From Patescibacteria group bacterium (GTDB lineage: Bacteria; Patescibacteriota; Gracilibacteria; UBA1369), in NCBI GenBank assembly GCA_963169815.1, contig CAUJDC010000041.1:1-51699 (forward strand): a stretch of 51,699 nt of DNA, written 5' to 3'. This document shows positions 35,382 to 45,800 of the stretch, one piece after another. Positions within the stretch are counted from its first letter, which is position 1, and each line of letters starts with the position of its first letter. The translations under genes were made by a program, and so were the position numbers. The notes beneath the pieces are model-generated. The model saw only the letters and a program-made list of their open reading frames with translations, searched no databases and had not been told where the DNA came from.

Positions 35382-35759
35382 TTATTTAGTAGACTTTTTA
35401 GCAGTTTTCTTAGCAGCTGGTTTCTTTTCAGCCTTGGCAGATGCTAATTTAACTTTTACTTCTTTGTCTGATTTTTCAAATTTATTGAGATCGAGTTTGC
35501 TGCGATTCTTCAAAGTAACATAAGCTTTTACTGTCTCAGATCTTTTGTTGAAGTTACCTTTGCGGATAGCGCGGAATTTAGCTGGAACCTTGACCATTTT
35601 AACTGCTGAAACGTCAGCACCGTAAAGTTCTTTTACAGCTTGTTTAACGTCAATTTTAGTAGCCTTTGAGCTAACCCAGAAAGCGTAAATGCCTTTTTCT
35701 TGCATTTGAGTGCTTTTCTCGGTAACAACAGGTTTTCTGATAGTATATAATGCTTTCAT
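35382..35759 (-). CDS. rplW: 50S ribosomal protein uL23 with C-terminal extension
   Basis: 125 residues against 100. IRKPVVTEKSTQM, ATKIDVKQAVKELYGADVSAVKM and the beta-strand rich core are standard. The last ~25 residues form a Lys/Ala/Glu-rich tail ending TAKKSTK. It forms part of the exit site used by trigger factor and SRP. Confidence 0.95.
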   Translation of the reverse strand: MKALYTIRKPVVTEKSTQMQEKGIYAFWVSSKATKIDVKQAVKELYGADVSAVKMVKVPAKFRAIRKGNFNKRSETVKAYVTLKNRSKLDLNKFEKSDKEVKVKLASAKAEKKPAAKKTAKKSTK

Positions 35760-35781
35760 TGCTTTGATGTATTAGTGGGGA

Positions 35782-36417
35782 TTATTTAGTGAGAAATACT
35801 TCTTCCATTTTGCCGAGTGACGCTTCCAAGAAAACTACAGTGTCGTATTTCTGTAAATCAGCGATATTAAGGTAATTAACTTGAATAGTCTTAACATGTG
35901 GAAGATTGCTGGCAGATTTAGCGATAGTAGCATTCTTCTCAGGGATAACAAACAAACAGTCTTTTTCAATTGGGAGGTTCTTGATGCTAGCGACGAAGTG
36001 CTTAGTCTTGATTTCAGTGGCATCGTATTTGTCCAAACCGATCAATTTCTTGTCGCGAAGTTTCTGAGAAAGAGCGGAGAATAAAGCTGCTCTTCTTTGC
36101 TTCTTTGGCATGTCTTGTTTGTAGTTCTTAACATTGCGTGGGCCAAAAGATACGCCACCACCTTTTTGATGAGGGTTGTTAGTAGCACCTTGTCTAGCGC
36201 CGCCTGTACCTTTTTGACGGAATGGTTTCTTTTTCCCACCAACAACTTCACCTTTAGTCTTAGTATGAGCAATCATGCCGAGACGGCGATTTGCTAATTG
36301 TCTAGTGAGGGCTTGTTGTACCAAGTCACGGTTGAACTCAGCGTCAAAAATTGCTGATGATGCATCGAAGTCGCGGACTTTCTTGCCTTCCTGATTGTAA
36401 ATAGTGATATTAGCCAT
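35782..36417 (-). CDS. rplD: 50S ribosomal protein uL4
   Basis: 211 residues. LVQQALTRQLANRR, the tunnel-loop region (GGKKKPFRQKGTGGARQGATNNPHQKGGGVSFGP) in condensed form, and the C-terminal domain (LKTKHF-like segment, then NLPHVKTIQVNYLNI). E. coli L4 also represses the S10 operon; no L4-binding leader is demonstrated here. It begins 2 bp after rplC. Confidence 0.96.
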   Translation of the reverse strand: MANITIYNQEGKKVRDFDASSAIFDAEFNRDLVQQALTRQLANRRLGMIAHTKTKGEVVGGKKKPFRQKGTGGARQGATNNPHQKGGGVSFGPRNVKNYKQDMPKKQRRAALFSALSQKLRDKKLIGLDKYDATEIKTKHFVASIKNLPIEKDCLFVIPEKNATIAKSASNLPHVKTIQVNYLNIADLQKYDTVVFLEASLGKMEEVFLTK

Positions 36418-36419
36418 GA

Positions 36420-37004
36420 CTATGAAATTTTCTTAATAGTTACATACGAATTAATAGATCCTGGAACTGGGCCTCTGATACCAACGAGATGATTTTCTGT
36501 GTCGATATATTCAATGGATGTTTTGAGAGTCTGAGTTGCATTACCCATGCGAGTTGCCATTCTTTTACCTTTGTGGATTTTACCTGGTTTAGCACGAGCG
36601 CCTACTGAACCTGGTTCTCTCATAAAATGTGAGCCGTGACTGCGAGGACCACCATGGTAATTCCACATTTTCATTACACCTTGGAAACCTTTACCTTTAG
36701 TAGTGCCAGTTACAGCAACAGCATCACCAACAGCCAATACTGAATTGGCCTCGATGTTCTTACCTTTTTCAAGTTGGTCGAGAGACTCTACCTTGAATTC
36801 GCGAGAGTAATGAAATTTTTTAGTCTTGGTTGGTTTTTTGCGAGGTGCAAAACCGAGTACCATAGCATTATAACCGTCCTTTTCAGCGGTCTTAAGTTGT
36901 TGGATGACATTTGGAGTGCACTCAACGATTGTAACAGCAATGTAATTGCCATCTTCACGAGTTACTCTTGTCATGCCTAGTTTTTTTCCTAGTATTCCTT
37001 TCAT
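36420..37004 (-). CDS. rplC: 50S ribosomal protein uL3
   Basis: 194 residues. GILGKKLGMTRV, NVIQQLKTAEKDGYNAMVLGF, and TKGKGFQGVMKMWNYHGGPRSHGSH are diagnostic. The middle extension reaches the peptidyl-transferase centre. It is preceded by a 107-bp structured gap after rpsJ, larger than the neighbouring spacers. Confidence 0.96.
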   Translation of the reverse strand: MKGILGKKLGMTRVTREDGNYIAVTIVECTPNVIQQLKTAEKDGYNAMVLGFAPRKKPTKTKKFHYSREFKVESLDQLEKGKNIEANSVLAVGDAVAVTGTTKGKGFQGVMKMWNYHGGPRSHGSHFMREPGSVGARAKPGKIHKGKRMATRMGNATQTLKTSIEYIDTENHLVGIRGPVPGSINSYVTIKKIS

Positions 37005-37111
37005 AAGTGTTTAGAGGTTACATCCGGTCGAAGTGAGACGGATAGGGGAGATAGACTTGGGGCCCATCGCCCGAGGGTAACATAATTAGAAACCCTGGTT
37101 TTAATTAACGT
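37005..37111 (-). other. Long spacer between rpsJ and rplC with dyad symmetries
   Basis: On the minus strand this 107-bp gap contains a GGGC/GCCC hairpin and an ATCCGTC/GACCGGAT hairpin with a one-base bulge, neither followed by a T-run. I see no clear promoter. It may be a regulatory leader or a processing region. The E. coli S10 leader lies upstream of rpsJ, not here, so position argues against a simple homologue. Confidence 0.4.
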
Positions 37112-37444
37112 TTAGTCTTCTTTCTGGAGCATTCTAATTTCGATGTCAACACCAGCTGGTAGACTCAAGTTAGTGAGTGAGTCTACCGTTTTCGGAGTTG
37201 ATTCAGTTATATCAATTAGTCTTTTGTGTGTTCTGATTTCGAACTGGTCGCGAGCATTCTTGTGTACGAAAGTTGAACGATTAACAGTAATTTTATCGAT
37301 TTTTGTAGGTAATGGGATTGGACCTGCAACGATTGCGCCTGTTCTCTCAGCTGTGTCGATGATTAACTTGGCTGAATCGTCTACGATCTTGTGATCATAG
37401 GCTTGGATCTTGATACGGATTTTTTGCTTTGAAGTAGTTGCCAT
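37112..37444 (-). CDS. rpsJ: 30S ribosomal protein uS10
   Basis: 110 residues. [42 protein letters not shown] and RTHKRLIDI are the family signatures. In other bacteria it doubles as NusE in antitermination. It follows tuf by 31 bp, the usual str-S10 junction. Confidence 0.96.
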   Translation of the reverse strand: MATTSKQKIRIKIQAYDHKIVDDSAKLIIDTAERTGAIVAGPIPLPTKIDKITVNRSTFVHKNARDQFEIRTHKRLIDITESTPKTVDSLTNLSLPAGVDIEIRMLQKED

Positions 37445-37475
37445 TGCTTACAAAAAGTTATTTCTGATGGATAAA

Positions 37476-38660
37476 TTATTCGAGAATCTTAGTTACAACA
37501 CCTGCACCAACTGTTCTACCACCTTCACGAATCGCGAAGCGAAGATTGTCGTTGATCGCTACTGGTACAGAGAGAGTAACAGTTACTTTAATATCATCAC
37601 CTGGCATGATCATTTCAGTACCAGCTGGAAGTTCGATACCACCAGTTACGTCAGTAGTTCTGATGTAGAATTGTGGTTTATAACCCTTGAAGAATGGAGT
37701 ATGACGACCACCTTCTTCTTTCGTTAATACGTAAACTTGAGCTTCAAATTTAGTGTGTGGTTTGATTGAACCTGGTTTAGCAAGTACCATACCTCTTTCG
37801 ATATCTTCTCTTTCAATACCACGGAGGAGGAGACCTACGTTATCACCAGCTTGACCTTGATCAAGAAGTTTCTTAAACATTTCAACACCAGTTACAACAG
37901 TCTTTCTAGTTTCACGAATACCAATGATTTCAACTTCTTCGTTTACTTTAATAACACCAGTTTCGATTCTACCAGTAGATACTGTACCTCTACCTTTAAT
38001 AGAGAATACGTCTTCAACTGCCATCATAAATGGCTTGTCGAGTTCACGAATTGGATCTGGAATATAAGTGTCAAGAGCGTCGAGAAGGTCTTTGATACAT
38101 TTAGTAGCTTCATCATCTTTTGGATTTTCGAGTGCCTTAAGAGCTGAGCCACGGATGATTGGAGTCTTGGCACCATCGTAACCGTATTTAGTAAGAAGAT
38201 CACGAACTTCCATTTCTGAAAGATCAGCGATTTCTGGATCAGCCATGTCCATCTTGTTGAGGAATACAACGATATAAGGAACATTAACCTGTTTTGCGAG
38301 GAGGATGTGTTCACGAGTCTGTGGCATAGGACCGTCAGCTGCTGAACAAACTAAGATAGCACCGTCCATTTGAGCCGCACCAGTAATCATGTTCTTAACA
38401 TAGTCAGCATGCCCTGGACAATCTACGTGAGCATAGTGACGTTTGTCAGATTCATATTCTTGGTGAGAAGTATTAATAGTAATACCTCTTGCCTTTTCTT
38501 CTGGAGCATTGTCGATTTCATCGTATTTTCTTGCTTTTGCCTTGCCTCTTTCAGCGCAGTAAAAAGTAATAGCAGCAGTCAGAGTTGTTTTACCATGGTC
38601 TACGTGTCCGATTGTACCGACGTTGACGTGGGTCTTATTTCTTTGGAAAACTTCAGTCAT
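37476..38660 (-). CDS. tuf: Elongation factor Tu
   Basis: 394 residues, full length. GTPase motifs: [10 protein letters not shown] (19-28), the switch region with [29 protein letters not shown] in the usual NKCD slot, and SALKA. Domains 2 and 3 follow, including the [14 protein letters not shown] segment. It delivers aminoacyl-tRNA. It has its own promoter in the 95-bp gap after fusA, so it can be made in excess. Confidence 0.98.
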   Translation of the reverse strand: MTEVFQRNKTHVNVGTIGHVDHGKTTLTAAITFYCAERGKAKARKYDEIDNAPEEKARGITINTSHQEYESDKRHYAHVDCPGHADYVKNMITGAAQMDGAILVCSAADGPMPQTREHILLAKQVNVPYIVVFLNKMDMADPEIADLSEMEVRDLLTKYGYDGAKTPIIRGSALKALENPKDDEATKCIKDLLDALDTYIPDPIRELDKPFMMAVEDVFSIKGRGTVSTGRIETGVIKVNEEVEIIGIRETRKTVVTGVEMFKKLLDQGQAGDNVGLLLRGIEREDIERGMVLAKPGSIKPHTKFEAQVYVLTKEEGGRHTPFFKGYKPQFYIRTTDVTGGIELPAGTEMIMPGDDIKVTVTLSVPVAINDNLRFAIREGGRTVGAGVVTKILE

Positions 38661-38712
38661 AAGGTTAAAGAGTTAGGTTAATAATATGTCTTTTTGGGAC
38701 AAGTGCCCCGTG

Positions 38713-38741
38713 ATATTAGCGTAAAAGTTTTTTGAATGCAA
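38713..38741 (-). promoter_or_regulatory. Predicted promoter for tuf
   Basis: Minus strand TTGCAT (38736-38741) and TAATAT (38713-38718) with a 17-bp spacer. The leader then carries a small GGGGC/GTCCC hairpin. The gap to tuf is 95 bp. Confidence 0.6.
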
Positions 38742-38755
38742 ACAATTTTTCAGAG

Positions 38756-40831
38756 TTATGCTTTTGCTCTTTCTGCAATGATCTTCTCGGCTACGTTGCC
38801 AGGTACTTTTTCGTATCTAGCGAACTCCATTGCATAGGATGCTCGGCCTTGAGAAATTGAGCGAAGGTCAGTAGCATAACCGAACATTTCAGCGAGTGGA
38901 ACATAGGCCATAATTACCTTAGCCATGCCACGATTTGTTGTTTCGTAGATTTGACCACGGCGAGAAGAAAGATTGCCCATTACATCACCGAAGTATTCAT
39001 CCGGAGTCACGACTTCTACTTTCATGATTGGTTCAAGAATTACTGGTGAACCTGCTTTACAAGCTTTTTGGAAAGCCATTGAGCCAGCTATTTTGAAGGC
39101 CAATTCGTTGGAATCCACATCATGGTAAGAACCATCATACAGCTCTACCTTAACATCCACTACTGGAAAGCCAGCCTGAATACCACGAGTGAGAGCTTCT
39201 TGAATACCTTTATCAACTGCTGGAATAAATTCACGAGGAATTTTACCACCAACGATTGAGTTAACGAATTCGTAACCTTTACCAGCTTCGTTTGGAGTAA
39301 CATTGATAAGTACGTGACCATATTGACCACGACCACCAGTTTGCTTGGAGTATTTTTCCTCAGCTTTTTGTGGGACAGTGAGAGTTTCACGATAAGCTAC
39401 CTGTGGTTTGCCGATATTAGCTTCAACTTTGAACTCTCTTTTCATACGATCAACGATGATTTCAAGATGCAATTCACCCATACCTTCAATCAAAGTTTGA
39501 CTTGTTTCTTCATCTGAAGATACGCGGAAAGTTGGGTCTTCTTCAGCAAGTTTGTGGAGAGCCATGCCCATTTTCTCCTGATCAGCCTTAGTCTTTGGTT
39601 CGATGGCGATCTTGATTACAGGTTCTGGGAAGTCGATTGATTCGAGAATGATTGGACGTTTTTCATCAGCAAGAGTGTTACCAGTCAAAGTATCCTTGAG
39701 ACCCACGAGAGCAGCGATATCGCCAGCATGCACTTCTTTGATTTCTTCACGTTGATTAGCATGCATTTGGAGGATACGACCAATTCTTTCGCGCTTACCA
39801 TTGTTCATGTTGGTAACATAACTGCCTGATTCGAGCTTACCAGAGTAAACACGGAAGAAGGCAATTTTACCTACGAATGGATCAGTAGCGATTTTGAAAA
39901 CCAAAGCTGAAAATGGATCTTCATCTACTAAACGGCGAACTTCTTCCACACCAGTGTCAGGATTTGTACCTTTGATAACCTTTACATCTTCTGGAGATGG
40001 AAGATAGTCAATAACCGCGTCGAGAATTAACTGAACACCTTTGTTGTTAAGTGCTGTACCACAGAATACTGGGAAGATTTGAACATTGAGAACTGCTTTA
40101 CGGAGAGCGGCCTTGAGTTCAGGAACGCTTGGCATTTCACCTGCGAGATATTTTTCCATCAAAGCGTCGTCAGTTTCAGAAATTTTTTCAACCATAGTGT
40201 TGCGGAATTCAGCAACTTTATCCTTCATATCTTCTGGAATAGGTACTTCTTTAGTGATTTCACCAAATTTACCTTCGAATTCATAACATTTTTCTTCCAT
40301 CAAATCGATGATAGCTCTGAAATCGTTTTCCATACCAACTGGTAGTTGGAGAGCAATAGCGTTTTTAGAAAGTCTGTCCCAAATTGTATTGAGTGTCATG
40401 TAGAAATCTCCACCGATTTTATCCATCTTGTTGGAAAAAGCGATTCTTGGAACGTGATATTTGTCAGCCTGTCTCCAAACTGTTTCAGATTGAGGTTCTA
40501 CACCCTGTGATGAGTCGAATACTACAACACCGCCATCAAGCACACGCATAGAACGTTCTACTTCAGCAGTAAAGTCTACGTGCCCTGGAGTATCAATCAA
40601 ATTGAAGCGATAGTCTCTCCACTTACAGGTAGTAGCGGCAGCGGTAATAGTAATACCTCTTTCTCTTTCTTGTTCCATCCAGTCCATAGTGGCTTCACCT
40701 TCGTGAACTTCACCGATTTTGTATGATTTACCAGTGTAAAAGAGGATTCTTTCGGAAGTAGTAGTTTTTCCTGCATCAATATGGGCAATGATGCCGAAAT
40801 TGCGCAGTTTGGTGAGATCGAAGGTCGACAT
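38756..40831 (-). CDS. fusA: Elongation factor G
   Basis: 691 residues. G-domain motifs: [19 protein letters not shown] (around 17-35), [32 protein letters not shown], and NKMDKIGG. Domains II-V are complete, including [18 protein letters not shown] and the domain [13 protein letters not shown]. It catalyses translocation and ribosome recycling. It is the first gene of the superoperon, separated from rpsG by an inserted plus-strand gene. Confidence 0.98.
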   Translation of the reverse strand: MSTFDLTKLRNFGIIAHIDAGKTTTSERILFYTGKSYKIGEVHEGEATMDWMEQERERGITITAAATTCKWRDYRFNLIDTPGHVDFTAEVERSMRVLDGGVVVFDSSQGVEPQSETVWRQADKYHVPRIAFSNKMDKIGGDFYMTLNTIWDRLSKNAIALQLPVGMENDFRAIIDLMEEKCYEFEGKFGEITKEVPIPEDMKDKVAEFRNTMVEKISETDDALMEKYLAGEMPSVPELKAALRKAVLNVQIFPVFCGTALNNKGVQLILDAVIDYLPSPEDVKVIKGTNPDTGVEEVRRLVDEDPFSALVFKIATDPFVGKIAFFRVYSGKLESGSYVTNMNNGKRERIGRILQMHANQREEIKEVHAGDIAALVGLKDTLTGNTLADEKRPIILESIDFPEPVIKIAIEPKTKADQEKMGMALHKLAEEDPTFRVSSDEETSQTLIEGMGELHLEIIVDRMKREFKVEANIGKPQVAYRETLTVPQKAEEKYSKQTGGRGQYGHVLINVTPNEAGKGYEFVNSIVGGKIPREFIPAVDKGIQEALTRGIQAGFPVVDVKVELYDGSYHDVDSNELAFKIAGSMAFQKACKAGSPVILEPIMKVEVVTPDEYFGDVMGNLSSRRGQIYETTNRGMAKVIMAYVPLAEMFGYATDLRSISQGRASYAMEFARYEKVPGNVAEKIIAERAKA

Positions 40832-40885
40832 AATGAATTTCGAGTTATTTATATATAGGCAATGCTGCTCGTTTAGAGCATCGGT

Positions 40886-40913
40886 ATTATATGGTGATGA
40901 GGCTATAAGTCAA
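40886..40913 (-). promoter_or_regulatory. Main promoter of the fusA-tuf-S10-spc-alpha superoperon
   Basis: Minus strand TTGACT (40908-40913) and a perfect TATAAT (40886-40891), spaced by 16 bp. The predicted start is near 40880, giving a leader of about 50 nt. It is the only near-consensus promoter upstream of the roughly 20-kb block. Confidence 0.75.
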
Positions 40914-40956
40914 TGGATAATATGGCTTCTCAGGGATAGGTTTTGGGCCAGTTTTA

Positions 40957-40965
40957 TGTTATAAT
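40957..40965 (+). promoter_or_regulatory. Extended -10 promoter for the Pro/Gly-rich protein
   Basis: TGTTATAAT is a perfect extended -10 on the plus strand, about 26 bp upstream of the start codon. It sits back-to-back with the fusA promoter in the same 160-bp gap. Confidence 0.55.
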
Positions 40966-40990
40966 ATCAGGATTTAGTTAAATTTAAGTC

Positions 40991-41809
40991 TTGGTGTTCC
41001 AAAATAAAAACAAAATTTGGCTAGGAGTAGCTAGAGTGGCTGTAGCTGCTGGGCTTTTTGTGGCCAGCGTAATGTGGGCATCAGCTCAGAGTACTTCAAC
41101 CAGTTATAAAGCTGTTGATTTCGTTAATCCAGAAGGTAGTTTAAGTGCTTCTTCATCATACAAACTTAATGATAGCGTTGACTATTATGGCGGAATTAAT
41201 GCTAGTAGTAATTATATAGAATGTACTGGGGACCATGCAGTACTTAGTGCTTGTGGAAGTACTGTTGCACCACCTCCACCACCAGGTGGAGGAGGTGGTG
41301 GTGGAGGAGGTGGTGGAATTGGGGCAGGTGGAGATCACCCAGATCATCAGGATTGTAATAAACTCGACTGTATTACAGATGAGCCCCCAATTGAAGAGGA
41401 AGAGCCACCTGTAAAGCCTCCTTTCCAATTGCCAAATATTGAAGAACCTTTAGCAGTGCCAGTTAGGCCAGCGGCACCAGTGGTGGAAGTATCAAAGCCA
41501 GTTGTTAAACCAGCTGAAGTAACTCCTGCTTTGGTCAATAAAGTTATTGAAAAGGTGATTGAAGAAGTGTTGCCAAATGAACCGCTCTGCCAGGATTTGA
41601 TCTGTGCTCAAGCCAGCATGTTAATAGCTCAAGGCGAAAAACTTCGTGGTGCAGCTGAAAATATTTGTACAGTTTATACTTATGGAGGCTTCGCCTTCAG
41701 AGGAGGATGTGAAAATATTGTCTTCTTCTGGGTAACATCGATAGTCATTGCCATTTTAGGGGCGGTAGGGGAAACAGTTAGAAGCAAGCGCCGTAAAAAG
41801 AAATTTTAA
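40991..41809 (+). CDS. Secreted, C-terminally anchored Pro/Gly-rich surface protein
   Basis: 272 residues. Start is TTG at 40991 or the adjacent GTG at 40994; no ATG fits. An N-terminal signal peptide (Lys/Trp, then Val/Ala/Leu core, ending ASAQS) is followed by repeats of the SSSYKLNDS / SSNYIE kind, then a Pro5-Gly11 block, a Pro/Glu/Val-rich stalk, and a C-terminal hydrophobic helix (FFWVTSIVIAILGAVG) ending in a basic RSKRRKKKF tail. This looks like a cell-surface stalk protein with a sorting or anchor helix (inference). Function unknown. Confidence 0.72.
   Translation: MVFQNKNKIWLGVARVAVAAGLFVASVMWASAQSTSTSYKAVDFVNPEGSLSASSSYKLNDSVDYYGGINASSNYIECTGDHAVLSACGSTVAPPPPPGGGGGGGGGGGIGAGGDHPDHQDCNKLDCITDEPPIEEEEPPVKPPFQLPNIEEPLAVPVRPAAPVVEVSKPVVKPAEVTPALVNKVIEKVIEEVLPNEPLCQDLICAQASMLIAQGEKLRGAAENICTVYTYGGFAFRGGCENIVFFWVTSIVIAILGAVGETVRSKRRKKKF
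41270..41298 (+). repeat. GC-rich palindrome at the poly-Pro / poly-Gly junction
   Basis: Two half-sites CCACCTCC (41270-41277) and GGAGGTGG (41291-41298) with an inner CCAC/GTGG stem and a 3-nt loop form a 12-bp GC-rich hairpin (one A-A mismatch), within an imperfect GGN repeat that continues to about 41336. Confidence 0.6.
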
Positions 41810-41813
41810 ACTA

Positions 41814-41840
41814 AAAAACCCCGCCGCAGGCGGGGTTTTT
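41814..41840. terminator. Bidirectional intrinsic terminator between rpsG and the surface-protein gene
   Basis: A perfect 12-bp stem AAAAACCCCGCC / GGCGGGGTTTTT with a GCA loop. T-runs on both strands make it work for the plus-strand surface gene and the minus-strand rpoB-rpsG operon. Confidence 0.92.
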
Positions 41841-41847
41841 GATTGGT

Positions 41848-42303
41848 TTAGTATTTAGCGTAGTGAGCGAAAGCTTTGTTAGCTTGGGCCATCTTGATAA
41901 CGTCATCACGTTTTTTGATAGCTGGTCCTTCGCCGTTAGCTGCTTGAATTAATTCGTTAGCGAGCTTTTCAGCCATAGGAGCATTACGCTTAGAACGAGT
42001 TGTTGCCAAAATCCAACGGATAGAGAGAGTCATTTGACGGCTTGCCTTAACTTCCATAGGAATCTGGTAAACTGCACCACCGATTCTCTTGGCCTTAACT
42101 TCGAGTGTTGGCTTGATTGTATCAAGGGCTTTTTCGAAAAGTTTAACTGGTTCTTTGTGACCTTTAGCGGCAATCTTTTCCATAGCGTCGTTAAAGATGC
42201 GGCGTGCTGTAGCTTTTTTACCACCTCTCATCATACAGTTGATGAATTTTTCTTGTAGAACTGAGGAGTTTTCTGGGATGTGAACGTTTCTTTTCTGTGC
42301 CAT
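41848..42303 (-). CDS. rpsG: 30S ribosomal protein uS7
   Basis: 151 residues. SSVLQEKFINCMMRGGKKATARRI, LEVKAKRIGGAVYQIPMEV and the C-terminal AFAHYAKY identify it. It nucleates the 30S head and contacts E-site tRNA. It is the last gene of the rpoB operon, closed by a strong terminator. In the usual str operon it would be followed by fusA. Confidence 0.96.
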   Translation of the reverse strand: MAQKRNVHIPENSSVLQEKFINCMMRGGKKATARRIFNDAMEKIAAKGHKEPVKLFEKALDTIKPTLEVKAKRIGGAVYQIPMEVKASRQMTLSIRWILATTRSKRNAPMAEKLANELIQAANGEGPAIKKRDDVIKMAQANKAFAHYAKY

Positions 42304-42340
42304 TGTCGGTAGAGTTTATTGGATTATGAGTAGTGAGAGA

Positions 42341-42754
42341 TTAGGCTTTTGGTTTCTTAGCACCATAGCGTGAACGACCTTGTTTGCGATTAGCAACACC
42401 CTGAGTATCAAGAATGCCACGAACGATATGATAACGTACACCTGGTAAATCTTTTACTCTTCCTCCACGAATCATTACAACGGAGTGTTCTTGTAAATTG
42501 TGACCTTCGCCTGGAATATAAGCGTTTACTTCAATGCCGTTAGTTAATCTAACTTTTGCAAATTTACGTAAAGCTGAGTTCGGTTTCTTTGGAGTCATAG
42601 TACCTACTTTGATACAAACACCTCTGCGGAATGGGCTTGGGTTTTTAACCATGCGATTTTTGAGAGTGTTTAAACTAGTGAGTAGAGCAGGAGATTTACT
42701 CTTGCGAACTTTGGCTTTGCGAGGCTTGCGAATAAGTTGATTAATGGTTGGCAT
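42341..42754 (-). CDS. rpsL: 30S ribosomal protein uS12
   Basis: 137 residues. [28 protein letters not shown] (containing the PKKPNSA streptomycin-contact region in wild-type form), and [27 protein letters not shown]. It monitors codon-anticodon pairing. It is separated from rpoC by a 78-bp gap containing a promoter and a dyad. Confidence 0.97.
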   Translation of the reverse strand: MPTINQLIRKPRKAKVRKSKSPALLTSLNTLKNRMVKNPSPFRRGVCIKVGTMTPKKPNSALRKFAKVRLTNGIEVNAYIPGEGHNLQEHSVVMIRGGRVKDLPGVRYHIVRGILDTQGVANRKQGRSRYGAKKPKA

Positions 42755-42796
42755 TGTGGAGAATAATAAGGTTATTTTTCGGGTTTTCGCTGCAAC

Positions 42797-42825
42797 AATC
42801 TACACAACGAAGATTGTTATTGCAA
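42797..42825 (-). promoter_or_regulatory. Promoter with overlapping dyad before rpsL
   Basis: Minus strand TTGCAA (42820-42825) and TAGATT (42797-42802) with a 17-bp spacer. The same bases form an inverted repeat AACAATCT / AGATTGTT (42794-42801 with 42811-42818), so the promoter is embedded in a potential operator or hairpin. Confidence 0.6.
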
Positions 42826-42832
42826 GTATTTT

Positions 42833-45800
42833 TTAGATAACTGGGTAAAACTTGTTCTTTTCAGCTTCTTCATAAGGATCAACAGTAACTTCAGGTTTAG
42901 TATTGTTTTCTTCATGGAGACGGCGGCGGAAAGTTTCACCTGCTGGAATCAATTTACCGATGATCACGTTTTCTTTGAGACCAGCGAGATTGTCGATGCG
43001 GGCTGTAGTTGAAGCTTCTACCAGTACACGGATTGTTTCCTGGAATGAAGCGGCAGACAGCCAGCTATCAGTGTGGAGAGATACTCTAGTCAAACCGAGT
43101 AAGAGACGTTCAAATGTAGCGATTTTTTTATTGTCCTTTTCAGTTTGAGCGTTAGTGAAGTCCACATCGAGAATGTCCATTACTTCACCTGGTAAGAGAG
43201 CAGTGTCTCCTGGTTCTAAGATTCTTACTTTAGAAAGCATTTGGCGGGCAATGATTTCGATATGCTTATCGTTGATGGTTTGACCTTGAGAGGCATAGAT
43301 GCTTTGTACTTCAGAAACGATATATTTTTGAGCAGTGTAAACATCTGTAAGGTCGATCAGATCGCGAAGGTTAAGATGTCCTGAAGTGAGGTTTTGGCCT
43401 TTCATTACTTTTTCCTTGTGCTTGATCTTGATGATTTTGCCAAATGGAATCTTGTAGGTAATAGTAATATTATCATTGCTGCGAACACGAACATGGTTAG
43501 TGTTTACTTCAACAATTTTACCGTTGAATTCAGAGCGCAATACGGCTTTGCTGCCAGCTGAACGGGCGATAACTTCTTTTTCTTTAACATGATCACCTTT
43601 CTTAACTGTGGCTTCCAAATCGCCACCTAGAATATAGTCTCTTTCCACTGGTTCTTCGGTAGTAACAATAATTTCAGTCTGTTGTCCTTTAGTAATAATT
43701 TGGGCAATACCATCGAGTTCACTCATAACTGCTGGAGATTTTGGAGCTCTGGCTTCAAACAATTCTTCTACACGAGTCAAACCTTGAGTAATATCACCTT
43801 CTTCTGAGGCTACACCACCCATGTGGAACGTTCTCATAGTCAGCTGTGTACCTGGTTCACCGATTGATTGAGCAGCGATAATACCTACTGCTGTACCTAA
43901 ATCTACTGATTTGTTTGTACCCAAATCTCTACCGTAACAAAGGATACAAATGCCACCACGAGTCTTACAAGTCATCACTGAGCGAACATTTACTTCAGTA
44001 ACCCCACCTTCTTCGATTTGCTTGAGGACTGGACGATCAATTTCAGTATTTCTTTCGCCAATAATTTCACCAGTCTTTGGATTGACCAAAGTGCTAGCAA
44101 GAGTGCGTCCGAAAATACGGTTTTCCAATTTTTCACCAATGCGATCACTTTCAGCTTTAGTTACAAGATGAGCGTGAGTAGATCCACAATCTAATTCTTT
44201 AATAATAATGTCTTGTACTGAGTCAACCAAACGACGAGTTAAGTGACCTGCTTCCGCAGTTTTTAAGGCAGTATCTGATTTACCTTTACGTCCACCGTGA
44301 GTCGCAATGAAGTATTCCAAGATAGTAAAGCCTTCTTTGAGGTTTGATTTAATTGGAAGTTCGATGGTTTTACCAGATGGATTGGCAACGAGACCTTTCA
44401 TACCACAGAGCTGAGTAATCTGTCCCCAGTTACCACGGGCTCCAGAGTTGATCATGTAATGAAGATCGTTTTCTGGATCGATACCATCAATCATCACTTT
44501 AGAGATATCATTCTTGGCTTTATTCCAGGTTCTGATTGTCTGAACATAACGTTCATTGTCAGTAATCAAACCACTTTGGAAGAGAGTATTGATCTGTTTA
44601 ATTTGAGTAGAACCTTCATCGATAATGCCGTCTTTAGCGTCAGGAATGATCATATCTGACGCGCCAATAGATAAACCTGAGTAAGTAGCGAATTCGAAAC
44701 CAATTTTCTTCATATGATCAACGATTTCAGCAACTTTTGCCGCACCGCAGAGTAGAAAAGCGTCATTGAGTAAGTTCCCGAGCTGTTTTTTGCCGAAAGT
44801 TACATTGTAGTAACCGAGTTCAGCTGGGAGATAACTGTTGAAGATAGCGCGGCCGAGAGTTGTTTCTTCGATTTTTCCACGGAAGCGGATCTTAATTTTA
44901 GCCTGAAGGTGGAGATAAGTTTGTCTCCAAGCCATAATAGCTTCGTTAATATCGGCATAAGTACTGCCTTCGCCTGGTTTTCCTGGAGTTTCTTTAGTGA
45001 GGTAATAACAACCAAGTACCATGTCCTGAACTGGAGTTACGATTGGTTCACCTGCTGATGGTTTGAGGAGGTTGCGGTTTGAAGCCATTAACATTTTAGC
45101 TTCTTCTTGAGCTGGACGAGAAAGTGGTACGTGAACGGCCATCTGGTCACCATCGAAGTCGGCATTAAAGGCTGTACAAACCATTGGATGGATTTGAATA
45201 GCTTTACCTTCTACCAATACTGGTTTGAAAGCCTGAATACCAAGACGGTGAAGTGTAGGAGCACGATTGAGGAGTACATAACGATCACGAGTTACTTCTT
45301 CCAAAATATCCCAAACAGCTCTTTCACCTGATTGAATTAATTTTTCAGAGCTCTTGATATTGTGCGCGAGACCATCGCGGATTAAACGACCAATAACGAA
45401 TGGTTTGAAAAGTTCCAAAGCCATTTGTTTGGGTAGACCACATTGGTCCAATTTGAGCCAAGGACCTACTACGATTACTGAACGGCCAGAGTAGTCCACA
45501 CGTTTACCGAGGAGGTTTTGACGGAAACGACCCTGTTTACCTTTAAGCATATCTGAGAGTGAGCGGAGTTTGCGCTTGTCGCCAGAATTGAAGACAGTTT
45601 TACCAGCACGAGCAGAATTGTTGAGGAGAGTATCTACGGCTTCCTGAAGCATACGTTTTTCATTTCTGGAAATTACTTCTGGAGCACCGATAGACATAAG
45701 TCTCTTCAGACGATTGTTTCTGTTAATAACACGGCGATAGAGATCGTTTAAATCAGAAGCGGCAAAACGTCCACCATCGAGTTGTACCATTGGACGAAGA

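Noticed and set aside
38694-38712. Small hairpin before tuf as a terminator
   Set aside because: The 5-bp stem is short and followed by an A-run, not a T-run, on the transcribed strand.
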